Assembly: GCA_900542315.1 (NCBI GenBank)
Contig: UQMV01000030.1
Coordinates: forward strand, 1-28,384
Length of the DNA stretch: 28,384 nucleotides
Direction of reading: 5' to 3'
From: an uncultured Collinsella sp.
GTDB lineage: Bacteria > Actinomycetota > Coriobacteriia > Coriobacteriales > Coriobacteriaceae
Made by a program: the position numbers and the translations under genes. This document shows, piece after piece, positions 14,796 to 22,917 of this stretch (the first letter of the stretch is position 1; the number at the start of each line of letters is the position of its first letter). The notes beneath the pieces are model-generated. The model ran no database searches. It was not told where the DNA came from and saw only the letters and a list, made by a program, of their open reading frames with translations.

Positions 14796-15882
14796 AGGCC
14801 AACAGTGTGTGGCCGTAGGCGTTGGCGGCCTTGATGGCGGCGGCGAACTTTTCGTCGGTGAAGGGCTCCGGGTTGCCCTGCTTCCACTCGTTGGTGGCGT
14901 GCGCGAACTCGCACAGCGCCGGGATATCCGCCTCGGTAAGGCCTACCTGCTCAAGCGTCACGGGCAGCCCCATCTGCTTGTTAAAGGCAGCATAGCGCTC
15001 AAGGTTCTCGGTGTCGCCCGTGTAAGCGAACAGCACCAGCACGCCCAGGCTTACGACCTCGCCGTGCAGGTAGGTGCCCTCACGCGGAATGCTGCAGGTG
15101 GCGTTGTAGAACGCGTGCGCCACACTCGAGTTGTAGTAGTAATCGTTCTGGTTGGTCAGGTTCGAGACATAGCCCGTGTTGACCACGATATCGAGCGCGA
15201 TTTGCTTGACGGCCTCACTCGACAGGTTCTGGCGTACGTCCTCAAGACCTTGGACGCCGTAGGTAAACAGCGGCTCGGAGCAGGTGTGGGCAAGCGCCAG
15301 GCCAAGGCCGGCGGTGTGCTCCAGGTTGCCGGCGCTCGTGGCGTATTCGACCTCGGGCTGCTTGGACAGGGCGTCGCCCACGCCGGCCCAGAAGTACTCC
15401 GCCGGAGCCTCGGCGATGATCTTGGGATTGATGAAGATGTGCGCCGGTCGGTTGGGGTACGAATAGCCCTCGAGCGAGCCGTCGTCGTTGTAGACAACGG
15501 CAATGGCGGTAGCGGCCGAGCAGTTGGAGCAGATCGTCGGCACCGTAAAGACGATCTTCTTGAGCTCGATGGCCGCTGTCTTGACGGTGTCGAGCGCCTT
15601 GCCGCCGCCACAGGCGATAAGCACGTCTGCCTGCTGGCAAGCGGGGGAGTTCACGACCTTGGCGATATTGGCGCGCGTGCTGTTGGTGCCGTAGACGCGC
15701 GTCTCCAGAATCTCGACATCGGTACCTTCAAGTGCCGCCTCGATGCCCGGCAGTGCTGCGGCCAGTGCCCGCTTGCCACCGATGATTGCGACCTTGGTCG
15801 CGCCGTATTCGGCCAGCGCGCCGGGCAGCTCGTCAAAGCAATCCTCGCCAACGGTGTAGTCGCTCATTCCAATCGTGCGCAT
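14794..15882 (-). CDS. Iron-containing alcohol dehydrogenase family protein (GldA-like)
   Basis: NAD-dependent metal dehydrogenase of the group III alcohol dehydrogenase/glycerol dehydrogenase fold; the substrate is probably a small polyol or alcohol such as glycerol. The 362 aa match GldA length. The NAD-binding GGGKALDT is at 92-99, and VPTICSNCSAATA follows. The three metal ligands line up as Asp170 (GVGDALSK), His256 (VAHAFYN) and His273 (LHGEVVSLG), very near their positions in known GldA enzymes. The start at 15882 has AGAAGG (15888-15893) 5 nt upstream. It stands alone and divergent from the ileS T-box. Substrate is inferred from family only; assignment as true glycerol dehydrogenase is not secure. 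Confidence 0.88.
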   Translation of the reverse strand: MRTIGMSDYTVGEDCFDELPGALAEYGATKVAIIGGKRALAAALPGIEAALEGTDVEILETRVYGTNSTRANIAKVVNSPACQQADVLIACGGGKALDTVKTAAIELKKIVFTVPTICSNCSAATAIAVVYNDDGSLEGYSYPNRPAHIFINPKIIAEAPAEYFWAGVGDALSKQPEVEYATSAGNLEHTAGLGLALAHTCSEPLFTYGVQGLEDVRQNLSSEAVKQIALDIVVNTGYVSNLTNQNDYYYNSSVAHAFYNATCSIPREGTYLHGEVVSLGVLVLFAYTGDTENLERYAAFNKQMGLPVTLEQVGLTEADIPALCEFAHATNEWKQGNPEPFTDEKFAAAIKAANAYGHTLLA

Positions 15883-15983
15883 AGGTGCCTTCTTTCGTTC
15901 GATAAAGTGCTTTCAGGTATTTTGCTCCAAGAGAAGGTCCACAGCCGCGAGAAATTTCGAACGTATAAAACCAATGTTGAGGG

Positions 15984-16012
15984 TTTTTCGCCGGCGGCGA
16001 CCGTGCTACCAT
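15984..16012 (+). promoter_or_regulatory. Possible promoter of the ileS T-box transcript
   Basis: TTTTTC and TACCAT are 17 nt apart, and a start near 16019 would place the transcript 5' end just before the first T-box stem. Hexamers are only fair. The stretch 15883-15983 also contains the divergent dehydrogenase promoter, which I cannot place with confidence. Confidence 0.4.
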
Positions 16013-16020
16013 ACAGCGCA

Positions 16021-16324
16021 TAAGCGTTGATGGGGACGAGTAGTCGGCCATCCGCATGCCACAGAGAGCGGGGAGTGCTGAGAGCCCGTGCATGCGACCG
16101 ATGAAAATCACCCCGGAGCTGCGGTCCCAACGGATATGCCGCACAGGCACGTCTTAGTAGACATCGCCGAGATGGTCGTCGATACAGGCCAGCCGAGTAA
16201 CGGATGCGAGCGCGCGGCGACGCGGGCGAGGGCATCTAAGCTGGGTGGTTAAGCGAAGAGCTTTTGCGGGCACTTGCCCGTTTTGTGGCGCTTCGTCCCA
16301 GCTTGTAGGGACGGGCGCTTTTTT
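16021..16324 (+). promoter_or_regulatory. Isoleucine T-box riboswitch upstream of ileS
   Basis: A tRNA-sensing leader of about 300 nt. Stem I begins GATGGGGACGAGTA (from 16029), has the AGAGAGC...GCTGAGAGC distal motif (from 16062), and a specifier loop reading GAAA-ATC-A with isoleucine codon ATC at 16107-16109, which matches the gene. The antiterminator is complete: AAGCTGGG (16238-16245) with CCCAGCTT (16297-16304), a 7-nt bulge TGGTTAA (16246-16252), and GCGAAG (16253-16258) with CTTCGT (16291-16296), enclosing a small hairpin. The bulge keeps TGGT, which pairs with the ACCA end of uncharged tRNA, but deviates at its last three bases. The competing terminator overlaps the same 3' strand. 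Uncharged tRNA-Ile should switch ileS on. Confidence 0.93.
16288..16324 (+). terminator. Regulated terminator of the ileS T-box
   Basis: GCGC-TT-CGTCCC (16288-16299) pairs with GGGACG-G-GCGC (16308-16318) over an 8-nt loop, followed by six T. The CGTCCC strand is shared with the antiterminator, so the two folds are mutually exclusive. Confidence 0.9.
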
Positions 16325-16367
16325 GGTGCCCAACGGGCGTGCGCGCCCACGACATGAAAGGGGTACC

Positions 16368-19169
16368 GTGGCAAACGAGTACAAGCAGACGATGAATCTG
16401 CCCAAGACCGGTTTTCCCATGCGTGCCGGTCTTTCCAAGTCCGAGCCCAAGCGACTCAAGGACTGGCAGGACAACAAGGTCTACGAGCAGGTTCTGAAGA
16501 AGAACGCGGGTCACAAGAAGTTCGTGCTGCACGACGGCCCTCCGTACGCCAACGGTCCGATCCACATCGGCCACGCCATGAACAAGATCTCCAAGGACAT
16601 GATCAACCGTTACTGGATGATGCAGGGTTGCGAAGTCCCCTATGTCCCCGGTTGGGACTGCCACGGCCAGCCGATTGAGCACAAGGTCGAGGAGAAGCTC
16701 GGCACCGAGAAGTTCAACCAGACTTCCACGGCTAAGATCCGTGAGCTGTGCAATGAGTTCGCTGTCGAGAACATCGAGCTGCAGAAGGCCGGCTTCCGTC
16801 GTCTGGGCGTGCTTGGCGACTGGGACAACCCCTACCTGACGCTCTATCACCAGCACGATGCCGCCGATATCGAGGTCTTCAAGGCCATGTTCGATAAGGG
16901 CATGATTTATCGCGGCCACAAGCCGGTTCACTGGTGCAAGCACTGCCACACCGCGCTGGCCGAGGCCGAGATCGAGTACTCCGACGAAACGAGCCCGTCC
17001 ATCTTCGTGCGCTTTGAGATGACCTCCAAGCCCGCCGGCCTCGAGAACTTCGACGGCCCGGTTGACTTCATCATCTGGACGACTACGCCGTGGACCATCC
17101 CCTCCGACCAGGCAGTTTCCCTCAAGCCCGGCGCCGCTTACGTCGCCGTTGAGCACGACGGTCGCGCCGAGGTCATGCTCGAGGACCTGGCTCCCAAGTG
17201 CTGCGAGGAGTTTGGCTGGGAGTACACCCCGGTCATGGTCGACGGCAAGCCCTACGTGGTTCCCGCCGAGACCTTCCACCACATCCACTACAAGCAGCCG
17301 ATCTTTGACGGTGTTGAGGGCGTGGCGCTGCTGGCCGATTACGTCGGTGTCGATGACGGTACCGGTATCGTCCACAACTCGCCCGGCCACGGCGTCGACG
17401 ACTACTTCGCCTGCCTCAAGGAGGGCATCACCGACATCTGCATGCCGGTCGATGACGACGGCAAGTTCTACACCGGCGAGGAATTTGGCACCGGTGGCCC
17501 CTTCAGCGGCATGGATACCGATGAGGCCAATCCGCACATCATTGAGTTCCTGCGCGAGCGCGGCACCCTGGTTCTCGAGAAGAAGATCACGCACAGCTAT
17601 CCGCACTGCTGGCGCTGCAAGCACCCGGTGCTCTTCCGTGCTACCGACCAGTGGTTCGTCTCGATGGACAAGACGGGTCTGCGCGAGCAGGCTGGCAAGG
17701 AGGTCCGCGAGAACGTCAAGTGGTATCCGGCCCATGCCGCCAACCGCATCGGCGCCATGGTCGAGCAGCGTCCCGACTGGTGCATCAGCCGCCAGCGCAA
17801 CTGGGGCGTGCCTATCCCCAGCTACACCTGCGCCGACTGCGGCGAGAAGGTCATGAACGACGCTACGCTCGACGCCGTCATCAAGCTCTTCCACGAGAAG
17901 GGCTCTGACGCCTGGTTCACCGACGCTCCCGAGAGCTACCTGGGCGAGGCCTGCGTCTGCCCCAAGTGCGGCGGCCATCACCTCAAGGCCGATAAGGACA
18001 TCCTCGACGTGTGGTGGGACTCCGGCGTCTCCTGGAAGGCCGTCTGCGAGTATCGCCCCGAGCTGGAGTATCCGGCGGACGTGTATCTCGAGGGCTCCGA
18101 CCAGCACCGCGGTTGGTTCCAGAGCTCGCTGCTCACCTCGGTGGGCGCCAACGGCCACGCTCCGTATAAGGCGGTCGTCTCGCAGGGCTTCACGCTCGAC
18201 GGCCAGGGCCGCAAGATGTCCAAGTCGCTCGGTAACGTCATCGACCCCAACAAGGTCTGTGACGAGATGGGTGCCGACATCATCCGTCTGTGGGTTGCAT
18301 CTGTCGATACCAGCTCCGACGTTTCCATCGACCACGAGATCCTCGCTCGTACGTCCGATGCCTATCGTCGTTTCCGCAACACGCTGCGCTTCCTGCTCTC
18401 CGAGCTCGAGGGCCAGTTTGAGCCCGAGACCGACGGCGTCGCCTTTGCCGACCTGTTGCCGCTCGACAAGCTCATGGTTGCCCGTCTGACCCAGGTCCAG
18501 GCCGAGGTCGACGACGCTTACTCTTGCTACGAGTTCCCGCGCGCTTACCGTGCGCTCTACGACTTCGTGGTTACCGAGCTCTCCAACGTGTATCTCGACG
18601 CCCTGAAGGACCGTCTGTACTGTGAGAAGCCCGGCTCGCTCGAGCGCCGCAGCGCCCAGACCGTGCTGGCCGAGCTCTTCTCGATGCTCATGCGCGACCT
18701 TCAGCCGATCCTGTCCTACACGGTTGACGAGGCCATGGCCTATGCGCCCGCCGGCTGCGTCGATCACCAGAAGTACGCCGCGCTGCTCGATTGGTACAAG
18801 TCGCCCATCACGTTCGACGAGGCCAATGAGTTTGAGGGCGTGCTCGAGGCTTCACTCGAGCTCCGTAGCGCCGTGACCAAGGCCCTTGAGGATGCCCGCT
18901 CCGCCGGTACCTTCACCAAGAGCCAGCAGGTCCGCGTCAAGGCGGTCGTTCCCGCCGAGATGTACGCGCTGCTGACCGGTGATAAGGCCGTCGACCTGGC
19001 CGAGTTCTACATCGTTTCCGATGTTGAGCTGACCCAGGGCGAGGAACTCTCCGTTGCCATCGAGGCAGCCGAGGGCGAGTGCTGCGACCGTTGCTGGAAC
19101 TACCGCACCACCGTCGGCGAGTACAACGGCCACGCGCATATCTGCAAGCGCTGCGCGAATGCCCTTTAA
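16368..19169 (+). CDS. ileS: Isoleucyl-tRNA synthetase
   Basis: Charges tRNA-Ile with isoleucine and edits mischarged valine. The 933-aa class I enzyme carries HIGH at 66-69, an editing (CP1) domain around 180-400, KMSKS at 616-620 in GRKMSKSLGNVI, an anticodon-binding region, and the C-terminal zinc finger of the bacterial type with Cys905, Cys909, Cys926 and Cys929. The start is GTG at 16368 with AAAGGGG (16358-16363) 4 nt upstream. In-frame codons further upstream lie inside the T-box and encode nothing family-like. It is controlled by the T-box and closed by its own terminator. Confidence 0.98.
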   Translation: MANEYKQTMNLPKTGFPMRAGLSKSEPKRLKDWQDNKVYEQVLKKNAGHKKFVLHDGPPYANGPIHIGHAMNKISKDMINRYWMMQGCEVPYVPGWDCHGQPIEHKVEEKLGTEKFNQTSTAKIRELCNEFAVENIELQKAGFRRLGVLGDWDNPYLTLYHQHDAADIEVFKAMFDKGMIYRGHKPVHWCKHCHTALAEAEIEYSDETSPSIFVRFEMTSKPAGLENFDGPVDFIIWTTTPWTIPSDQAVSLKPGAAYVAVEHDGRAEVMLEDLAPKCCEEFGWEYTPVMVDGKPYVVPAETFHHIHYKQPIFDGVEGVALLADYVGVDDGTGIVHNSPGHGVDDYFACLKEGITDICMPVDDDGKFYTGEEFGTGGPFSGMDTDEANPHIIEFLRERGTLVLEKKITHSYPHCWRCKHPVLFRATDQWFVSMDKTGLREQAGKEVRENVKWYPAHAANRIGAMVEQRPDWCISRQRNWGVPIPSYTCADCGEKVMNDATLDAVIKLFHEKGSDAWFTDAPESYLGEACVCPKCGGHHLKADKDILDVWWDSGVSWKAVCEYRPELEYPADVYLEGSDQHRGWFQSSLLTSVGANGHAPYKAVVSQGFTLDGQGRKMSKSLGNVIDPNKVCDEMGADIIRLWVASVDTSSDVSIDHEILARTSDAYRRFRNTLRFLLSELEGQFEPETDGVAFADLLPLDKLMVARLTQVQAEVDDAYSCYEFPRAYRALYDFVVTELSNVYLDALKDRLYCEKPGSLERRSAQTVLAELFSMLMRDLQPILSYTVDEAMAYAPAGCVDHQKYAALLDWYKSPITFDEANEFEGVLEASLELRSAVTKALEDARSAGTFTKSQQVRVKAVVPAEMYALLTGDKAVDLAEFYIVSDVELTQGEELSVAIEAAEGECCDRCWNYRTTVGEYNGHAHICKRCANAL

Positions 19170-19239
19170 GGCACGGTAACTCGGCATTTTAGTTATTGGG
19201 AGAATTTGGACGCCTTCGGCCCATTTGCTCCGCTGAATA

Positions 19240-19278
19240 AAAGCGGCATTCTGTTTTTCGGAATGCCGCTTTCTTTTT
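19240..19278 (+). terminator. Intrinsic terminator of ileS
   Basis: AAAGCGGCATTC (19240-19251) and GAATGCCGCTTT (19261-19272) form a perfect 12-bp stem over a 9-nt loop, followed by CTTTTT. It is a textbook terminator 70 nt after the ileS stop. Confidence 0.92.
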
Positions 19279-19391
19279 ATGCTGGTTATTTATCTGGCGT
19301 TAGCGAATATGTCGTGCGCTCTGCGTGTGGCAATATAAGATGGTTAATTGCGTTAAACGGAATTCGATGTTCTTGAGGGTAGGGGATTGAT

Positions 19392-19991
19392 TTGGGTCGT
19401 GCTGGGGGTATGACGCCGCCTTTGCGTTGGCGGTTGGGTGTTGCTGGTGGGGTGGCGCTGGTTGTGCTGCTTCTTGACCAGCTGACCAAGCTTGCGGTTC
19501 GTGCCGTGGGCGACGCTTTGCATGTGACCGTCATCCCCGGTGTCATTGACTTTATGTTTGTCCGTAATATCGGTGCTGCCTTTAGCATGGGCGAGGGGCA
19601 TGGCGTTGCGTTCGCTTTGCTGGCGCTTGCGGTCATTGTCGCCATTGCCGTGTACTTGCTTCGCACGCCCCAGCTTGCTCGCTTGGAGGTTGTGGGCATG
19701 GCTATGGTCGTGGGTGGCGCCATTGGCAACGCGATCGATCGCCTGGCTTTTGGCTTTGTGACCGATTTTATTGCCACCACCTTCATCGACTTTCCCGTCT
19801 TTAACGTGGCCGATATCGGCATCACCGTAGGCGTTGTGCTTGCCCTCATCGGCTACATGTTCTTGAGCCCTGCGGCCCGCGAAGTCGATGCGACTGCCGA
19901 GCTCAATGCCCGTGATGAGGCCCGCGCCAAGCGCAAAGCCAAGCAGCGTGGGGAGCGTGCCCGCAAGATTCGCGAAAGGAATGAGCGTTAA
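19392..19991 (+). CDS. lspA: Lipoprotein signal peptidase (signal peptidase II)
   Basis: Membrane aspartyl protease that cleaves the signal peptide of diacylglyceryl-modified prolipoproteins. The 199 residues have four membrane helices. The conserved blocks are RNIGAAFSMG (58-67), GGAIGNAIDRL with catalytic Asp116, and VFNVADIGITVG with catalytic Asp141. The start is TTG at 19392 with AGGGG (19381-19385) 6 nt upstream; ATG 19410 has a G-run too close to serve. The C-terminal 30 residues form a highly charged Lys/Arg-rich cytoplasmic tail beyond the usual end. The stop overlaps the rluD start by one base; an lspA-rluD pair is common in Gram-positive bacteria. Confidence 0.96.
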   Translation: MGRAGGMTPPLRWRLGVAGGVALVVLLLDQLTKLAVRAVGDALHVTVIPGVIDFMFVRNIGAAFSMGEGHGVAFALLALAVIVAIAVYLLRTPQLARLEVVGMAMVVGGAIGNAIDRLAFGFVTDFIATTFIDFPVFNVADIGITVGVVLALIGYMFLSPAAREVDATAELNARDEARAKRKAKQRGERARKIRERNER

Positions 19992-21004
19992 TGGCCGACA
20001 TCCATATTCTTGTTGCCGACGATTGCTCTGGCCACCGCCTCGACGCCTTTCTGGGTGCCAACGACGGCTGCCCCACGCGCTCTGCCTGCGCGCATCTGAT
20101 CGAGGGCGGCGCCGTAATCGTGAACGGCGAGACCTGCCTATCAAAAAAATATGCTGTGCGCTCCGGTGACCGCATCTCGGTCGACCTGCCCGAGCCGCAT
20201 GATCCCACTGATGTGATTCCCGAGGCCATCCCCCTCGATATCCGTTACGAGGACGACTACCTCATCGTGCTCTCCAAGCAGCGCGGCCTGGTGTGCCATC
20301 CCGCCCATGGCCACGAGAGCGGCACGCTTGCGAACGCTCTGGTCTACCACTGCGGCATTGACCATCTGGGTACCGTGCAGGGTGAGGACCGCCCCGGCAT
20401 CGTGCATCGTTTAGATCGCGATACCTCGGGCCTCATGCTTGCGGCAAAAGACGACGACACGCAGCGCGCGCTCCAAAATCTCATTCGCACGCGCACGCTC
20501 GATCGTCGCTATATCACGCTCGTTCACGGACATATCGCTATGGATGAGGGCACCATTAACACCGGCATTGCCCGTTCTACGCGTGACCGTGTCAAGATGG
20601 CGGTTTCGGACGATCCTTTCGCGCGCCAGGCCATTACGACCTTTAAGGTCCTCGAGCGCTTCGATTCCACGCGTTTTGACGACGGCTATACGCTCGTCGA
20701 GTGCCACCTGTTTACGGGCCGCACACATCAGATTCGCGTGCATATGCGCCATATCAACCACGCCTGCGTGGGCGATCCGCTCTACGGCAAGTGCGATGCA
20801 CGCGCCGATCAGGGTCTGACCAGGCAATTCCTTCATTCCTGGCGTGTTGCATTCGACCATCCCGTGACGGGGGAGCGCATTGAGTGCCGCGACGAGCTAC
20901 CGTGGGATCTCGCCGCGGTTCTTGACGACCTGGCCCCGCGCTCGCTTGGCCGCACCGCTGCCGGCGACGAAATCGTTCCGCAGCTCGGTCTGCTCGAAGC
21001 CTAG
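19991..21004 (+). CDS. rluD: RluA/RluD family pseudouridine synthase
   Basis: Isomerises uridine to pseudouridine in rRNA (or tRNA, if RluA-like). The 337-aa protein has an S4 RNA-binding domain at about 15-68 and the catalytic domain. The active-site motif GIVHRLDRDTSGL carries the catalytic Asp142, and the later block GRTHQIRVHMRHINHACVGD is typical. The ATG overlaps the lspA stop (TAATG); AAGGA about 10 nt upstream lies within lspA. The exact target site cannot be read from sequence; the symbol is by family convention. Confidence 0.93.
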   Translation: MADIHILVADDCSGHRLDAFLGANDGCPTRSACAHLIEGGAVIVNGETCLSKKYAVRSGDRISVDLPEPHDPTDVIPEAIPLDIRYEDDYLIVLSKQRGLVCHPAHGHESGTLANALVYHCGIDHLGTVQGEDRPGIVHRLDRDTSGLMLAAKDDDTQRALQNLIRTRTLDRRYITLVHGHIAMDEGTINTGIARSTRDRVKMAVSDDPFARQAITTFKVLERFDSTRFDDGYTLVECHLFTGRTHQIRVHMRHINHACVGDPLYGKCDARADQGLTRQFLHSWRVAFDHPVTGERIECRDELPWDLAAVLDDLAPRSLGRTAAGDEIVPQLGLLEA

Positions 21005-21022
21005 CCAGTATTAGGTGGTTTC

Positions 21023-21049
21023 TTGAACTCGGTAAGCCTGCGGTAAAAT
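21023..21049 (+). promoter_or_regulatory. Possible promoter of the glycosyltransferase gene
   Basis: TTGAAC (21023-21028) is followed after 15 nt by TAAAAT (21044-21049), or after 17 nt by AAATAT. It lies about 40 nt upstream of the start. Confidence 0.5.
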
Positions 21050-21086
21050 ATACGGTTGTTTACGTAACGCGTTCTCGGGAGCCTGC

Positions 21087-22382
21087 ATGCTCGCCTTTTT
21101 ACAAACCAACACACCCATCGTGATCTTCAACCAGATTGTTGTCACGCTGCTCACGGTCTGCTTTCTGTACCAGGTGGTCTTCTTTGTCATTGGCGCTCTT
21201 CGTGGCGAGGTCGCGCCTCCCAAGGCCAAAAAACTTCACCGCTATGCCTTCTTCATTGCTGCGCATAACGAGGAAGCCGTAATTGCCAATCTCGTACGCT
21301 CCATCAAGGACCAGGACTATCCGTCCGAGCTTATCGAGGTCTTTGTCGTTGCCGACGCCTGCACCGACAACACCGCGCAGCTCGCACGCGAGGCCGGTGC
21401 CATTGTTTACGAGCGCAATGACCTGGCCCGAAAGGGCAAAAGCTGGGTCATGGACTTTGGTTTCGATCGCATTCTCAACGAGTATCCCGACACGTTTGAG
21501 GGCTACTTTATCTTCGATGCCGATAACGTCATCTCCCGCGATTACGTCTCCAAGATGAACGATGCCTTTGACCAGGGCTTCCATGTGGTCACGAGCTATC
21601 GTAACTCCAAGAATTTTGGCAGCTCGTGGATCTCGGCAGCTAATGCTACTTGGTACCTGCGCGAGGCGCGCTTTCTCAATAACGCGCGCAACATCTGCAA
21701 GACTTCTTGCGCTGTCTCTGGTTCGGGCTACCTCATCTCCGCCAGCGTTATCGAGGGCATGCACGGTTGGCAGTTCCATACGCTGACCGAGGATATTCAG
21801 TTCACCACGTTCTGCGCCATTCACGGCATTCGCATCGGTTATGCGCCTGCGGAGTTCTTTGACGAGCAACCCGTGACGTTCAAGGCATCCTGGAAGCAGC
21901 GTATGCGCTGGACCAAGGGCTTCTACCAGGTCTTTTTTACCTATGGCAAGCATCTTGTCAAATCGACGTTCCGCTATCATCGCTTTGCCGCGTACGACAT
22001 GTTTATGACCATTGCTCCGGGCATGCTGCTGTCCCTGATCTCCATGCTCGCCAACGAGACGTTCCTGATCGTGGGCGGTCTTTCGCATGGTTTCTTGGCT
22101 ACCGAAGTCGAGATGCAGGCGTGCGCCGCTTCGCTCATTATGACCTTCGCCATGATGTATCAGACGTTCTTTATCCTGGCGCTGCTCACAACTATCTTTG
22201 AGTACAAGCACATTCACTGCGCGCAAAAGTGGCGTCTTGTGACTAACCTGTTTACCTTCCCGATCTTTATGTTCAGCTATATCCCCATCACGGTGGCCGC
22301 GCTTTTCCTGAAGGTCGACTGGGTTCCTACCCAGCATGCCGTAAACGTCACCCTCGACGAGGTCATGCAAGGCGCCAAATAA
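21087..22382 (+). CDS. Membrane glycosyltransferase, family 2
   Basis: Processive-type inverting glycosyltransferase that probably builds or exports a surface polysaccharide from a nucleotide sugar. The 431-aa protein has an N-terminal membrane helix (12-38), the GT-A domain with FFIAAHNEE (55-63), VADACTDNT (88-96), DXD motif FDADN (143-147), the acceptor-site TED at 234-236 and the QRMRW motif at 271-275, then several C-terminal membrane helices from about 305. This is the BcsA/HasA/NodC-type layout (D, DXD, TED, QxxRW) but without a PilZ domain. GGGAG lies about 7 nt before ATG 21087. There are no neighbouring polysaccharide genes, so the product is unknown. Confidence 0.9.
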   Translation: MLAFLQTNTPIVIFNQIVVTLLTVCFLYQVVFFVIGALRGEVAPPKAKKLHRYAFFIAAHNEEAVIANLVRSIKDQDYPSELIEVFVVADACTDNTAQLAREAGAIVYERNDLARKGKSWVMDFGFDRILNEYPDTFEGYFIFDADNVISRDYVSKMNDAFDQGFHVVTSYRNSKNFGSSWISAANATWYLREARFLNNARNICKTSCAVSGSGYLISASVIEGMHGWQFHTLTEDIQFTTFCAIHGIRIGYAPAEFFDEQPVTFKASWKQRMRWTKGFYQVFFTYGKHLVKSTFRYHRFAAYDMFMTIAPGMLLSLISMLANETFLIVGGLSHGFLATEVEMQACAASLIMTFAMMYQTFFILALLTTIFEYKHIHCAQKWRLVTNLFTFPIFMFSYIPITVAALFLKVDWVPTQHAVNVTLDEVMQGAK

Positions 22383-22390
22383 CCACCACC

Positions 22391-22440
22391 AAAACCACCG
22401 CAAAGGGGACAGGCACCTTTGTGGTGGTTTTTGTTTTTGC
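22391..22440 (+). terminator. Terminator of the glycosyltransferase gene; 37-nt hairpin repeat, copy 2
   Basis: AACCACCGCAAAGG (22393-22406) pairs with CCTTTGTGGTGGTT (22416-22429) with one G-U pair, extended by two A-T pairs (22391-22392 with 22430-22431) and followed by a T-rich tail (TTTGTTTTTG). It starts about 10 nt after the stop. It shares length and the GGGACA core with the hairpin at 14759-14795. Confidence 0.85.
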
Positions 22441-22463
22441 GATGTAACTCGAGGAGGCGTTCG

Positions 22464-22886
22464 ATGGTCTATATCCCGTTTTGGTTGTTTGCTATTGCTG
22501 GCGCCGTTATCGATGCTCGTGATCGGCGGTTCCCGAATTCGCTTGCCGGCGCGTGTGCGGTGGCGGCGTTAGCGGGTGTTTGGTTCGATCTCGGTTTGAA
22601 CACAGCGCTTGACCACGCAGGTCTTGCCGTCATCGTGTATCTTGCTCTCGTGCTGACTGAGTCCTTCTGGCGTCGTCTTCGCCAAACCCCGGGCATCGGC
22701 ATGGGAGATGCTAAGGCACTTTTCGCGCTTTGCACGCTCGACCCTATGGGTGGCATCGTGGCATTTGCCGCTGCGCTCCTGGTTCTTGCCCTCTCCTGCC
22801 TCATCACGAAATCGCGCTCTCTGCCATTGCTCCCGTTTTTGGTGCCGATTTTTGCCATAATCGAGGTCGTGGGCTGCACTTTGTAA
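22464..22886 (+). CDS. Prepilin peptidase, A24 family (CpaA/TadV-like)
   Basis: Membrane aspartyl protease that would trim type IV or Tad pilin-like leaders. The 140-aa protein is the minimal catalytic form, without the N-terminal methylase domain of PilD. The first catalytic Asp is Asp17 in AVIDARDRRFPN; the second is Asp82 in the GxGD motif (GMGDAKA). About four hydrophobic segments are visible. The start at 22464 has GAGGAGG (22451-22457) 6 nt upstream. No pilin or Tad assembly genes are near, so its substrates lie elsewhere in the genome. The last codons run to 31 nt before the next gene. Confidence 0.85.
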   Translation: MVYIPFWLFAIAGAVIDARDRRFPNSLAGACAVAALAGVWFDLGLNTALDHAGLAVIVYLALVLTESFWRRLRQTPGIGMGDAKALFALCTLDPMGGIVAFAAALLVLALSCLITKSRSLPLLPFLVPIFAIIEVVGCTL

Positions 22887-22917
22887 CCGATTGCGCATCC
22901 TTCTTAAGGAGCATGCC

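Noticed and set aside
14692..16023. A 443-codon open frame on the plus strand
   Set aside because: Antisense to the alcohol dehydrogenase, which has all metal ligands and a good ribosome site.
16245..16367. A longer in-frame N-terminus for ileS
   Set aside because: It would run through the T-box antiterminator and terminator; GTG 16368 has a good ribosome site and a family-like N-terminus.
16236..18767. An 843-codon open frame on the minus strand
   Set aside because: It lies fully antisense to ileS, has no family-like motif, and arises from the codon bias of a high-GC gene.
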